From Ruminococcus sp. (GTDB lineage: Bacteria; Bacillota; Clostridia; Oscillospirales; Acutalibacteraceae), in NCBI GenBank assembly GCA_017456845.1, contig JAFTIP010000003.1, forward strand, positions 1 to 52,525: 52,525 bases of DNA, read 5' to 3'. Position numbers and translations under genes: made by a program. This document shows, in pieces, positions 1-7,710 of this stretch. The notes under the pieces are model-generated. The model did not search any database. It was not told the origin of the DNA and worked only from the letters and a program-made list of their open reading frames with translations. Position 1 is the first letter of the stretch; each line of letters starts with the position of its first letter.

Positions 1-178
1 CAAAAAGCTCGTCGCCGTCATAAACGTCTACAATAGGCTCAAGGTAGCACATACCGATACAGCCTGTAATGCCGAGACTTACGTTTTTGGCGGAATTTAT
101 CCGAGCTTCAATAGCGTTATATACTTTTTGAGCACCTGCGGCAATACCGCAAGAGCCCTGACCAACTATAATTTTCAT
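1..178 (-). CDS. NuoF/HydB-type subunit, N-terminal thioredoxin-like ferredoxin domain (partial)
   Basis: Only the first 59 codons are present; the gene runs off the left edge. The translation starts MKIIVGQGSCGIAAGAQKVY and continues with a TGCIGMCYLEP segment. This gives two cysteine pairs of the thioredoxin-like [2Fe-2S] domain found at the N-terminus of NADH-binding NuoF-like subunits of complex I relatives and of trimeric electron-bifurcating [FeFe] hydrogenases (HydB/HndC). Its ATG overlaps the stop codon of the NuoE-like gene (ATGA), so the two are translationally coupled. The family assignment is from motifs and neighbour order. Whether the complex is a hydrogenase or another NAD-linked oxidoreductase cannot be told from this fragment. 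Confidence 0.8.
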   Translation of the reverse strand, partial: MKIIVGQGSCGIAAGAQKVYNAIEARINSAKNVSLGITGCIGMCYLEPIVDVYDGDELF

Positions 179-669
179 TTTTCTTCCTCCGCCTTTGCCT
201 TAAGCTCGTTAAGGATAGTAATAGCCTTGTCGGGAGTTAAAGAACCGTAAGTTTCATCGTTAATCATCATTACGGGAGAAAGCGAGCAACAACCTAAACA
301 AGCAACGTTTTTAAGAGTAAAAAGACCGTCGGCAGTAGTTTCGCCGTCTTCAATGCCTAATTCCTGCTTAATAGCGGCCTCGATACGCTCACTGCCGTTT
401 ACGTGGCAAGCTGTGCCCTGGCAAAGCATAATAAGATACTTGCCGATAGGCTGAAGTCTGAACTGAGCATAGAATGTAGCAACACCTAAAACTCTTGCAG
501 GAGTAGAGCCCGTACGCTTAGCAATGTGATAAATTACATCAATGGGAAGATATCCGTAGATATCCTGCGCTTTCTGTAAAATTGTAATAAGCGAACCCTT
601 AACGTCTGCGTACTCATTAAGCACGTCTTCGATTAAAGTAAGGTCGCTTTTTGCGTGATTACAGCACAT
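175..669 (-). CDS. NuoE-like 24 kDa [2Fe-2S] subunit (NADH dehydrogenase / bifurcating hydrogenase)
   Basis: This 164-residue protein matches the whole length of the NuoE/HydC/HndA family. It has an N-terminal helical part, then a thioredoxin-like fold with the four cluster ligands arranged C-x4-C (LCQGTACHVNG) and C-x3-C (CLGCCSLSP). It would hold one [2Fe-2S] cluster and pass electrons to or from the NADH-binding subunit encoded just downstream. The start is supported by GAGGTG placed about seven bases upstream. It is the first gene of an operon that continues off the left edge. In gut Clostridia this pair usually belongs to a ferredoxin/NADH-dependent [FeFe] hydrogenase, but the catalytic subunit is outside the window, so that role is inference. 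Confidence 0.9.
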   Translation of the reverse strand: MCCNHAKSDLTLIEDVLNEYADVKGSLITILQKAQDIYGYLPIDVIYHIAKRTGSTPARVLGVATFYAQFRLQPIGKYLIMLCQGTACHVNGSERIEAAIKQELGIEDGETTADGLFTLKNVACLGCCSLSPVMMINDETYGSLTPDKAITILNELKAKAEEEK

Positions 670-708
670 AATAACACCTCAATTTAAAGGATAAAAAAAT
701 ACACATTA

Positions 709-737
709 ATTTTACTACTTTAGTAAGTTAAAATCAA
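709..737 (-). promoter_or_regulatory. sigma-A promoter of the nuoE-like operon
   Basis: On the minus strand TTGATT (732-737) and TAAAAT (709-714) are separated by 17 bases, about 40 bases upstream of the nuoE-like start. Confidence 0.6.
712..726. promoter_or_regulatory. candidate operator: perfect inverted repeat inside the nuoE-like promoter
   Basis: TTACTA-CTT-TAGTAA is a perfect 6-3-6 dyad lying in the promoter spacer and overlapping the -10 hexamer. A bound protein here would block RNA polymerase. It does not match the Rex box (TTGTGA-N6-TCACAA) expected for an NADH-linked operon, so the regulator is unknown. Confidence 0.4.
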
Positions 738-805
738 TGTTAGTGCCTACAAAATTCCAAGGTAAAATGAGTCAAATTGTGTAAGAATATGTGCATTTTC
801 CAATA

Positions 806-843
806 AAAACAGCCTCTCTTATTTCTAAGAGAAGCTGTTTTCT
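806..843 (-). terminator. intrinsic terminator after the ribbon-helix-helix gene
   Basis: AACAGC and TCTCTTA pair with TAAGAGA and GCTGTT around a TTTC loop, with one C/A mismatch. Read on the minus strand the stem is followed by TTTTTATTGG, ten bases after the stop codon of the 57-residue gene. Confidence 0.7.
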
Positions 844-852
844 TAAAGCTAT

Positions 853-1026
853 TCAGTTTTCGGTATTAATCTCGCCGTGGTTCTTTTCAAATTCGGCAAC
901 GTGCCTTTTAATAAACTGCTCAATTTCTTTGTTTGCAGAGCGACCTTCAAACTCAGCCACATACCTGAACTTTTGAAAAAGTTTTCTATCAACTCTAAGA
1001 GTATATCGTAAAAGCTTATCCTCCAT
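853..1026 (-). CDS. small ribbon-helix-helix (Arc/CopG-like) DNA-binding protein
   Basis: The 57-codon ORF encodes MEDKLLRYTLRVDRKLFQKF followed by RYVAEFEGRSANKEIEQFIKR. The LLRYTLRVD beta-strand followed by two amphipathic helices with a GRSANKEIEQFI turn is typical of Arc/MetJ-type ribbon-helix-helix repressors, which bind DNA as dimers through the strand. AGAGGTG lies at proper distance before the ATG, and a terminator follows. No toxin gene is adjacent, so an antitoxin role is not supported; an orphan autoregulator is possible. An AT-rich dyad AATAA-N5-TTATT lies just upstream. Family is fairly sure, target unknown. Confidence 0.75.
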   Translation of the reverse strand: MEDKLLRYTLRVDRKLFQKFRYVAEFEGRSANKEIEQFIKRHVAEFEKNHGEINTEN

Positions 1027-1097
1027 AATTACACCTCTGATTCACTAAAACGAAGTTATAATAACTTAATTATTGCATCAAAAACAAACTAACACAA

Positions 1098-1168
1098 CCC
1101 GCCGTTAATTAAGGTTATCTCTAATTTTAACCTTTCCAAAGGCGAAATGCCCTCCCGTGGCTAACGGG
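1098..1168 (-). repeat. 71-bp structured repeat, copy 1, abutting a stop codon
   Basis: Read on the minus strand it starts CCCGTTAGCCACGG directly after the TAA stop of the zinc-ribbon membrane protein gene, and ends TTAACGGCGGG. CCGTTA at one end can pair with TAACGG at the other. A second copy of exactly the same length lies at 8761-8831, in the same position and orientation behind glmS. The ends and the CCTTTGGAAA centre are conserved; the rest varies. Confidence 0.75.
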
Positions 1169-1846
1169 TTATCGTCTGTAAATAAGGTGTGCCAAAAGCA
1201 CGCTTAAAGCTAAAACTGCCATTTCTATAAGTGCTAAAACTGCAACATACTTAGCGGTTACTCCCTCGAAGTTTGCTATAATAAGGGGATAAATATACAC
1301 CCACGCAACTGCAAGGAAACTAACGATTCCCACCAAAGGTGCACAAACCCTGATTCTGCCGATTCGGCATATAAGGCCTGCCAAAAGTGCGTTAATCAGT
1401 ATAACCGCGTTAACAGCGGCAAAGCTTTCTATCTCACCATCAAAAAGCTTAGAGGCCCAACCGCTTATCATCAGGTAACCAAAGCCGATTTCAAGAGCAA
1501 TTAAAAGTATAAAGCAAATTACACGTTTAACCTCTCTGAAAAATCTACGGATTCCCGAAAAAATTCCGAAAACGCCCATCACAGTAGCACCGATTGCCGC
1601 ATTTGATATATCGCTGTAATCCTCAGGCTGAGGATGTGCCTTGCGGTACTCCTTTTCCTTCTGAAGCTCAAGCTGACGCTGCTCGGTCATTGTAAGCTTT
1701 CTTTCAGGCTCAGCTTCTTCCGTTTGCTCATTATGTACCGCTCTTACCTTTTCGGGAAAAAGCTCAGCTTCGGTAAAGTTTGTGTCGCAAAATTCGCAAC
1801 GTCTGTTTTTTAGGTCTAAAAGACCTCCGCAGTTAGGGCAATTCAT
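1169..1846 (-). CDS. zinc-ribbon domain membrane protein, unknown function
   Basis: The 225-residue protein begins MNCPNCGGLLDLKNRRCEFC, a compact C-x2-C...C-x2-C zinc ribbon. It continues with a charged Glu/Lys-rich linker and about four hydrophobic helices in the second half. I chose the internal ATG at 1846 because it sits ten bases after GGGGAGG and overlaps the upstream stop codon as TAATG; an ATG 27 bases further upstream has no good ribosome site. It is therefore translationally coupled to the MBL hydrolase gene. Proteins of this layout are common in Clostridia and have no assigned function. The gene is followed at once by the 71-bp repeat. Confidence 0.7.
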   Translation of the reverse strand: MNCPNCGGLLDLKNRRCEFCDTNFTEAELFPEKVRAVHNEQTEEAEPERKLTMTEQRQLELQKEKEYRKAHPQPEDYSDISNAAIGATVMGVFGIFSGIRRFFREVKRVICFILLIALEIGFGYLMISGWASKLFDGEIESFAAVNAVILINALLAGLICRIGRIRVCAPLVGIVSFLAVAWVYIYPLIIANFEGVTAKYVAVLALIEMAVLALSVLLAHLIYRR

Positions 1847-2739
1847 TATTCGGTTTCCTCCCCTATCTTCCAATAATGGAAGTAATCTTCAATATACCAT
1901 TCTATTTTTCCGCTGTGCCTTAGAGCCACAAGGTGGCTTCTGACACTTGAGGTAACCATAACAAGACCCATAAAGTCAAGTTTAAGGCCGTATTTTTTAC
2001 AAAGAGAAGCCGTGAGCTCCTCAGTGGTCTGAGGCTTTATTTTTAGCTCACCTAAAATATCATTACGGATTTCAATCAGATTATCAATGTTGATTTGTGC
2101 CAGATAAGCAATATTCTCTGTGGGGTCAGTGTGAGCCGGCACACAAAGCTTGCCGTCAAGCTCTTTAAGCTTTTGAAGAGTATCAAGCTGGGTGTCTATA
2201 TCGTAAACATAGCAGATTTTTGCTTTATCGAGGGTGTTTTTGCCATTTACAGCATCGGCAACAAAATAAACGTCATCAGGAGTTTTTACACCTATCATGT
2301 GTGCTGTGTGTCCGTAAAGAGGAAAAATCTTCATACCCTCAGGCAAAGGTGCCTCACTTAACCTATATGTCTTGCAGGACTCCGTATTCATAAACTTTTT
2401 ACGAAAATCCCTGCAGGGAAATCCGCCGTAAACAAGGGTAGCCTCAACGTCTGAATACTCAATAAGCACATCCTCAACCTCAGGAGCATAGGCTTTGCAA
2501 CCTGTGGTTTCGCAGATATAACGGTTACCGCCTGCGTGATCAGTATGAGAATGAGTGTTAACAATAAAGGCAACCTCCAAGCCTTCATCATCAAGAACTT
2601 TAAGAACTCTCTGGGCGGTTTTAGCATTTAAGCCTGAGTCAATAAGCATAACCCTTTTGCTATCTAATTTATAAACACCGATTTTAGTAGGAATATCAAA
2701 AAAATAGGTTTTATCTGTAAGTTTTACCAAATCAAACAT
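1846..2739 (-). CDS. MBL-fold metallo-hydrolase
   Basis: The 297-residue product has the metallo-beta-lactamase signature NTHSHTDHAGG (residues 61-71) that supplies the HxHxDH zinc ligands. Later histidine/aspartate segments are HTAHMIG, FVADAVNG and CVPAHTDPT. This places it in the glyoxalase II-like hydrolase superfamily; the substrate is unknown. A C-terminal helical extension resembles the winged-helix tail found in some MBL hydrolases. The start at 2739 is preferred because TTGGAGATGA precedes it and the promoter at 2766-2794 would put the transcript start near 2759, leaving no leader for the ATG at 2757. It heads a two-gene operon with the zinc-ribbon membrane protein. Confidence 0.85.
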   Translation of the reverse strand: MFDLVKLTDKTYFFDIPTKIGVYKLDSKRVMLIDSGLNAKTAQRVLKVLDDEGLEVAFIVNTHSHTDHAGGNRYICETTGCKAYAPEVEDVLIEYSDVEATLVYGGFPCRDFRKKFMNTESCKTYRLSEAPLPEGMKIFPLYGHTAHMIGVKTPDDVYFVADAVNGKNTLDKAKICYVYDIDTQLDTLQKLKELDGKLCVPAHTDPTENIAYLAQINIDNLIEIRNDILGELKIKPQTTEELTASLCKKYGLKLDFMGLVMVTSSVRSHLVALRHSGKIEWYIEDYFHYWKIGEETE

Positions 2740-2765
2740 AGTGTCATCTCCAAACATACATTATT

Positions 2766-2794
2766 AGTATACCAAAACAAACTAAAAAAATCAA
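2766..2794 (-). promoter_or_regulatory. sigma-A promoter of the MBL hydrolase operon
   Basis: Minus-strand TTGATT (2789-2794) and TATACT (2766-2771) with a 17-base spacer, directly upstream of the MBL gene. Confidence 0.65.
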
Positions 2795-2814
2795 CGAAAG
2801 CAGATATAAAAGAA

Positions 2815-2840
2815 GTCCGCTCTCAAAATCGAGAGCGGAC
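2815..2840 (-). terminator. intrinsic terminator of the amylase gene
   Basis: A perfect 10-bp stem GTCCGCTCTC / GAGAGCGGAC with a 6-base loop, followed on the minus strand by TTCTTTTATAT, about 40 bases after the amylase stop codon. Confidence 0.85.
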
Positions 2841-2880
2841 CGAACAAGAGTATATAAAATTGAGAGGGTGATATCAATAA

Positions 2881-5800
2881 TTAAACATTTTCCCACTGGT
2901 TTGTGGAGTTATTGAAAGCTTTACCGAACTCTGCGTTCAAATCGCTTGTCTTACAGTGGTCGCCGCCTGCGTTGAATACAACGTTGGTGTGTCCCTCAGG
3001 AAGCTTAATCTTGTAAAGTCCGTTTCCTAAGGACTCCATAGCTGTACCGGGCCAAGTTGTGCCGTCACCGCCATTAGGCCATGAGTGACAGTTTACTGTA
3101 CCCCAGCCTGCATTATCCTTAAAGTAGATGCAATCTGCCGATACCTGAACGCCAGAATTATTATTGTGATTATTGTTGTTATGGTTGTTTGAGTACGGCT
3201 TCCAACCGCCGTCCCAAATCATACCTGTACCCTGTACTACGATATCATCTGTTTTGTTGTTGATGTTGCTGCCTTCGTTGAATACAACGTTGTTGTGGCC
3301 TTCGGGAAGCTGGATTCTGAAAATACCGTTACCTAAAGACTCCATAGCTGTACCGGGCCATGTTGTACCATCGCCACCGCTGGGCCAGGAGTGGCAGTTT
3401 ACACTGCTCCATGTGGACTTGAGGTAGATGTAGTTGTCAGGCTGAGGAGGCTCTGTTCCAGGAGGATCTGTAACCACGGGCTGTGTAACTACAGGCTGAG
3501 TAACCACAGGCTGAGTAACCACAGGCTGAGTAACTACAGGCTGTGTAACTACAGGCTGAGTAACTACGGGCTGTGTAACCACAGGCTGTGTAACTACGGG
3601 CTGTGTAATCACAGGCTGAGTAACTACAGGCTTCTCTGTAGGCTCGGTCTGAGGTGCCTGTGTGGGCTCTACGTTAGTACCGGGAACTGTGTACCACTCG
3701 CCTGAATCAAAATTCTTTATAATATTAGCACAGAATTTCTGAATTGCAGTTACATCCTTAACGTTTACCTTGCCGTCAGAATTTACGTCCGAGAGGATAA
3801 GCTGTAAATTATTAAGGGTAGTCATTCTGGCAAGTGCCTTCTGCATTGAAGTTGCATCTTTGATAGAAATTTTTTCGTTTAAGTCTACGTCGCCGTATTT
3901 ATGCTTGTCGCCTGAGTTTGTGTTGGGAGTTGTGGGCTTCTGCACAGGTGTTGTAGCTGTAGGAGCAGGAGGAATAACAATGATATCATCATCCTCTGAA
4001 GGCTCTGTTTTAGGCTGTGTAGGCTCAGGTGTAGTCACAACAGGCTTAGGCTGTGTAGGCTGAGGTGTAGTTACAACAGGCTGAGGCTGTGTAGGCTGAG
4101 GCTGAGTGGGCTGAGGCTGTGTAGGCTGAGTCTGAGGCTGTGTAGGAATAGTCTCAACAGGACCGTCGTAGATAACTGTATGCTCTTTCCACTCTGAATC
4201 AACGCAAATCATTGCATTGCCTGTATACTGTAAACCCTCCTCGGCCGGATACTGATTTTTGCCGTTATCAGAGAAGATAACCTGACAATTCTCATAGCCT
4301 GCGGGTACCTTTAAGTACCAGATGTTGTTGCCGATGCTCTGCATCTGCTCGCCGGGCCACTGAGTAGAGCCCTGACCGTTTTTATAAACGTAGCAGTTTA
4401 CACTGCCCCAATTTGTAGAAGAATTATCATAGTAAATACCGGGCTCTGCGGGAACAGAAAGGTTATACTCATAGGTAACAGCCTCGGAAGTTTCCTTGCC
4501 GTTGGAAGCCTTAACAGAAATCTTTGTCTGTGTGCCTGCGGCTGTACCCTTACCGATTGTAATTTTCTGGCCGTTTGTAAAGGACTGATAAGCACCGCCG
4601 TTTACACTATACTGACCGCTTGTAGCATTTTCAAAGTTAAGTGTAACTGTGAACGTATCGGTTGTGTAGTTTGTGGAGCCGGGAGCAGCGAAAGCAGAGG
4701 GGCCCTCTACTCTGGGAGTTGCGTTAAGTAAAACTGCAATACCCTTATCGCCAACCTTACCTGTCATCTGAGAGCTTGTAACTGTCCATGTAGAACCTGA
4801 AACAAGGTCTTTGTATGTGCCGGGTTTTGTGATACCGCCGCCGTTTGCAACAGATACATCTCTGTTACCGCCGCCGCCTAAAACGATAACTGCACCGCTC
4901 TCACGGTTAACTACTGCACAGCCGTTGCTGCTCTGGAAATAGTCTTTCTCATTTCCGCAAGCGTTCTTGAGCTGGTTAACAGCTGCAATCTCTTTATTTT
5001 TGAATGCTGTGCTACCCTTCTGACCTGACTGGATGTTTTCCTTGTCAGAAGAACCGGGACGGGAGAAATAGAGCGCGTTTGAGCCGTTTCTGGAAGCAAC
5101 TACTGCATAAGCTCTGTCGATAACATTCTGGCTCATTTCATTTGAGAAGCCCCAATCCTTACCGTTGGACCATGTATCGTGGCTTTCACCCCATAAAACA
5201 AGTTTGTTGGGAGCAATGCCGCGGTTTACCCAGTTGCCGTTGGAGCCGGGAACATTGCCGCCTGCAAAGGCATTTCTTACATCGCCGCCGTAAACAGAGT
5301 CTGTTACGCTCATATAGTCTGTGTATTCCTTCATAAGACCTTCGGTGCCGCCGCCGTCAGCAGGACCAACGAGGATTTCACCATAGTGCCACATGCTGTT
5401 GTTCTCTGTAACAGCCTTCCAGAAATTACATCCTTCGGAAGGAAGAGATATATGCTTTGCGGCATCCCAACGGATACCGTCAACGCCGATACCTTCAAGT
5501 TCTTTCATATATTTTGCAACAACCTGCTGAACATAGTTGTGTTCAGAGTTAAGGTCGCGCATACCGATTTCGCCGTGGGTTACCTGATAGCGGTCTGCCC
5601 AGCTGGAAACACCGCCAAGGTTATGCCAGTACTGACTATCCTTAAGGTCATCCTGAACGCGGTTTGTGTCTCCGTTAAGGTGGTTTGCAACTACGTCAAC
5701 AATAACCTTGATGCCGTATTTATCTGCCTCCTGACAAAGGGACTGAAGATCGCCCTTGGAACCGAGAGGGTTATTGCCAACATAAAATCCGTAGGGCTGA

Positions 5801-6111
5801 TAAAGCCAGTACCATGCACCTGAGCCGCCGGGCTGAGCAGGAGAGGTCTGAACAGAAGTAAAGCCTGCTTCTGCAATGCTTTTGAGTTCCGCCTTGATGT
5901 CATTATACTTCCAGTCGAAGCAGTGAAGTATATTACCGTCCTGAATGTTTTTTGCCAAGCCGTAATTTGCACTTGTCTCAGCAAGTTCTGTGTTTGCTGC
6001 AACTTCAACGTACTCTATCTCAGCAGCAGAAGCTGTAAAGCTAAAGCCGCAAAGAACAGAAAGAATAGTGCACACAGCAAGCACAAGGCTTAAAATTCTC
6101 TTCGTTTTCAT
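2881..6111 (-). CDS. secreted multidomain alpha-amylase: GH13, CBM26, dockerin, repeat linker, two CBM26
   Basis: The 1076-residue protein starts with a clear signal peptide ending ...TASAA near residue 30. The GH13 barrel spans about 55-460: region I DVVANH (139-144), nucleophile D216 in GIRWDAAKH, acid/base E245 in HYGEILVG, and D312 in WGESHDT. An immunoglobulin-like stretch and a CBM26-type starch-binding module (about 558-645, NWGSVNCYVY) follow, then TQP-rich linkers. A type I dockerin (about 739-803) has two calcium-loop repeats, GDVDLNEKISIKDA and SDVNSDGKVNVKDV. Next come eleven PVVTQ units (828-882) and two more CBM26 modules (about 895-970 and 993-1076) that are near copies of each other. 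It would hydrolyse starch outside the cell and dock to a cohesin, as in the R. bromii amylosome. GGGAGG precedes the ATG; it is monocistronic, with its own promoter and terminator. Confidence 0.93.
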   Translation of the reverse strand: MKTKRILSLVLAVCTILSVLCGFSFTASAAEIEYVEVAANTELAETSANYGLAKNIQDGNILHCFDWKYNDIKAELKSIAEAGFTSVQTSPAQPGGSGAWYWLYQPYGFYVGNNPLGSKGDLQSLCQEADKYGIKVIVDVVANHLNGDTNRVQDDLKDSQYWHNLGGVSSWADRYQVTHGEIGMRDLNSEHNYVQQVVAKYMKELEGIGVDGIRWDAAKHISLPSEGCNFWKAVTENNSMWHYGEILVGPADGGGTEGLMKEYTDYMSVTDSVYGGDVRNAFAGGNVPGSNGNWVNRGIAPNKLVLWGESHDTWSNGKDWGFSNEMSQNVIDRAYAVVASRNGSNALYFSRPGSSDKENIQSGQKGSTAFKNKEIAAVNQLKNACGNEKDYFQSSNGCAVVNRESGAVIVLGGGGNRDVSVANGGGITKPGTYKDLVSGSTWTVTSSQMTGKVGDKGIAVLLNATPRVEGPSAFAAPGSTNYTTDTFTVTLNFENATSGQYSVNGGAYQSFTNGQKITIGKGTAAGTQTKISVKASNGKETSEAVTYEYNLSVPAEPGIYYDNSSTNWGSVNCYVYKNGQGSTQWPGEQMQSIGNNIWYLKVPAGYENCQVIFSDNGKNQYPAEEGLQYTGNAMICVDSEWKEHTVIYDGPVETIPTQPQTQPTQPQPTQPQPTQPQPVVTTPQPTQPKPVVTTPEPTQPKTEPSEDDDIIVIPPAPTATTPVQKPTTPNTNSGDKHKYGDVDLNEKISIKDATSMQKALARMTTLNNLQLILSDVNSDGKVNVKDVTAIQKFCANIIKNFDSGEWYTVPGTNVEPTQAPQTEPTEKPVVTQPVITQPVVTQPVVTQPVVTQPVVTQPVVTQPVVTQPVVTQPVVTQPVVTDPPGTEPPQPDNYIYLKSTWSSVNCHSWPSGGDGTTWPGTAMESLGNGIFRIQLPEGHNNVVFNEGSNINNKTDDIVVQGTGMIWDGGWKPYSNNHNNNNHNNNSGVQVSADCIYFKDNAGWGTVNCHSWPNGGDGTTWPGTAMESLGNGLYKIKLPEGHTNVVFNAGGDHCKTSDLNAEFGKAFNNSTNQWENV
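3470..3634 (-). repeat. 11 x 15-bp in-frame tandem repeat (PVVTQ linker)
   Basis: Eleven 15-base units of the form gtaac(t/c)ac(a/g)ggctg(a/t) encode PVVTQ on the minus strand. They differ mainly at silent positions, with one PVITQ and one PVVTD. The array joins the dockerin to the C-terminal starch-binding modules and could change length by slippage. Confidence 0.95.
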
Positions 6112-6153
6112 ACAAAAATTCCTCCCTATTCTAATACTAAAAAATCCATGCTC

Positions 6154-6182
6154 ATTCTAACAAAAGAATTTTTTAAAATCAA
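6154..6182 (-). promoter_or_regulatory. sigma-A promoter of the amylase gene
   Basis: Minus-strand TTGATT (6177-6182) and TAGAAT (6154-6159) with 17 bases between. The leader would be about 35 bases and includes GGGAGG. Confidence 0.6.
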
Positions 6183-6250
6183 ATCGCAGAAAGCCTTTTT
6201 GCCCCTTAAAATGCACCAAACTTTTTTAACATAATTTAGTCAAAATAACA

Positions 6251-6278
6251 AACCGACGGCTGAAAATCGCCGTCGGTT
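6251..6278 (-). terminator. hairpin terminator downstream of the S26-like gene
   Basis: Perfect 10-bp stem AACCGACGGC / GCCGTCGGTT with an 8-base loop. The minus-strand tail TGTTATTTTG is only moderately T-rich. The rest of 6112-6360 is AT-rich with no further ORF that I can support. Confidence 0.65.
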
Positions 6279-6360
6279 ACCTTTTCAAATCTTATTTTTT
6301 ATATAGGTTATGCTTTTTTTATCCTCAAAAAAGCTGTTTTTTAAAAAATTTTCATGAAAT

Positions 6361-6870
6361 TTATTTTTTGGTATCCGTTGTCGTTTTTTGCACAGATTCC
6401 CACTTTCCTTTGCCATGAATTATCCTATAGCCGTATTCATTAGCTAATTGCTTGGCTCTTCTTATCTTTCTTGCAATTTTTATGATAGGCTTGCGAAGAT
6501 AAAAATTATCCACCCAAAAGTGAACGTAACGAAGATATTTCTTATTATGGGCATCAATGTATTTCTCTTTTCTGAAAAAGCCTGTAACAATACCAAGGAT
6601 GTTTTTGTCGGTGATGTCGTACTCAATCTCATAAAGACCGTCACCGCATATAACGTAGCCCTTTTCCGTTACGTCAATAATACGATGCACAACGTATCTT
6701 CCGCGGTTATCAAGATACACCGGAAGGTCGTATTTTTTTAGCCTGCCATTAACAGGATTAACCACCACAGAGTCTACACCGTTTCTTATCATAGGCCACA
6801 TTGAAACACCGTGAGGATGAATAACAAAATTTCCTCTTTCTATTGCGTTTTCAATTTTATCTAAAGTCAT
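6361..6870 (-). CDS. S24/S26 (signal peptidase I-like) family protein without membrane anchor
   Basis: The 169-residue protein has the S26 serine motif HPHGVSMWPMI near its N-terminus, then VVVNPVNGRLKKYDLPVY, RYVVHRIIDV and a VICGDG motif. The SMxP serine together with a conserved VVHR histidine resembles ER-type/SipW-like Ser-His signal peptidases rather than the Ser-Lys bacterial type. No transmembrane helix is visible, so it is probably a soluble member of the group often annotated S24/S26 peptidase; its substrate is unknown. The Lys/Arg-rich C-terminal half (about 95-169) is unlike the peptidase core. I chose the ATG at 6870: the promoter at 6900-6928 would leave only about 8 bases before the ATG at 6885. 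Confidence 0.7.
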   Translation of the reverse strand: MTLDKIENAIERGNFVIHPHGVSMWPMIRNGVDSVVVNPVNGRLKKYDLPVYLDNRGRYVVHRIIDVTEKGYVICGDGLYEIEYDITDKNILGIVTGFFRKEKYIDAHNKKYLRYVHFWVDNFYLRKPIIKIARKIRRAKQLANEYGYRIIHGKGKWESVQKTTTDTKK

Positions 6871-6899
6871 ATGCTCACTTCTCATCAGTTAATATCATA

Positions 6900-6928
6900 A
6901 GTTTATCACAATACACTTACCTTTGCAA
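6900..6928 (-). promoter_or_regulatory. sigma-A promoter of the S26-like gene
   Basis: Minus-strand TTGCAA (6923-6928) and TAAACT (6900-6905), 17-base spacer. Confidence 0.5.
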
Positions 6929-6946
6929 CCTGAAAGTTATCATCGG

Positions 6947-7684
6947 CTATTTTCCTGTAAAAAAATCCACCATAGCCTTACAGGACCGCGACATTTCTAT
7001 GCTGAAATCGCTGTTATGCTTACGGTTGCAAAACTTTCTTATATACTCACCTATTTTTTCTTCAGATATATTCTGCCTTTCGCAAAGCATATTTTCCATA
7101 TTATCTGCCTTAGCCTTATTATATGTGTTTTGAAAAACTATATCCTGTGCCTTGAATCTGGGAGGCTTTTGCCTCTCAATCTGACTTTTTGCAGGATAAC
7201 CAAAGCACAGCATACAGGCAGGCACTACGTAATCGGGCAAATCAAAAAGGGCTCTGTGCTTTTCAAAATTTTCTGTAATATCGCCGATATAGCAAGAGCC
7301 AATACCTAAGCTTTCAGCGGCAACCACCGCATTTTGTGCGGCAATAAGCGCATCTGCATTAGCGAGGAACAAATCACCGTAAGAGGGGCTGCGCACCTCA
7401 TCAACATGCTTTCTGAACACATTAATCCAACGATAATAGTCTGCACAAAACACAAGCACCAAGGGAGCTTTTGCTATAAAGGGCTGGTTGTCACAGGTTA
7501 CAGCCAAGGTTTCCTTAAGCTTTTTATCCGTAACATCAATTATGGTATAAAGAGTCATATTACCTGCAGTAGGTGCCTGAAGTGCTGCATCCAGAATAAC
7601 TGCTTTTTCTTCACTGCCTATGGGTTTATCCTCAAACACCCTTACAGATTTTCTTTTTTTAAGAAAACTGATAACATCATTCAC
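6947..7684 (-). CDS. nitroreductase family flavoprotein
   Basis: The product (245 residues from this start) shows the FMN-dependent nitroreductase pattern. It has KKRKSVRVFEDKPI at the N-terminus, AALQAPTAGN, then DALIAAQNAVVAAESLGIGSCYIGDI and MLCFGYP. Such enzymes reduce nitro-aromatics, quinones or flavins using NAD(P)H as homodimers; the natural substrate is not evident. A Cys/Lys-rich tail after residue 195 (CERQNISEEKIGEYIRKFCN) extends beyond the core. No ATG fits: GTG at 7684 lies nine bases after AGGCGG and is preferred over the upstream GTG at 7693, which abuts that site. The MITE-like element sits only 26 bases upstream, so the original promoter region may have been displaced. Confidence 0.85.
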   Translation of the reverse strand: MNDVISFLKKRKSVRVFEDKPIGSEEKAVILDAALQAPTAGNMTLYTIIDVTDKKLKETLAVTCDNQPFIAKAPLVLVFCADYYRWINVFRKHVDEVRSPSYGDLFLANADALIAAQNAVVAAESLGIGSCYIGDITENFEKHRALFDLPDYVVPACMLCFGYPAKSQIERQKPPRFKAQDIVFQNTYNKAKADNMENMLCERQNISEEKIGEYIRKFCNRKHNSDFSIEMSRSCKAMVDFFTGK

Positions 7685-7710
7685 CAAAAACACCGCCTGT
7701 TATTTTACTT

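Noticed and set aside
853-1026. Toxin-antitoxin module for the ribbon-helix-helix protein
   Set aside because: No toxin-sized ORF follows or precedes it; a terminator comes directly after the gene.
3391-3705. Plus-strand ORF with NHRLSNYRL repeats, possibly a repeat protein or CRISPR-like array
   Set aside because: It is the antisense reading of the in-frame 15-bp PVVTQ linker repeat of the amylase; repeats are contiguous with no spacers.
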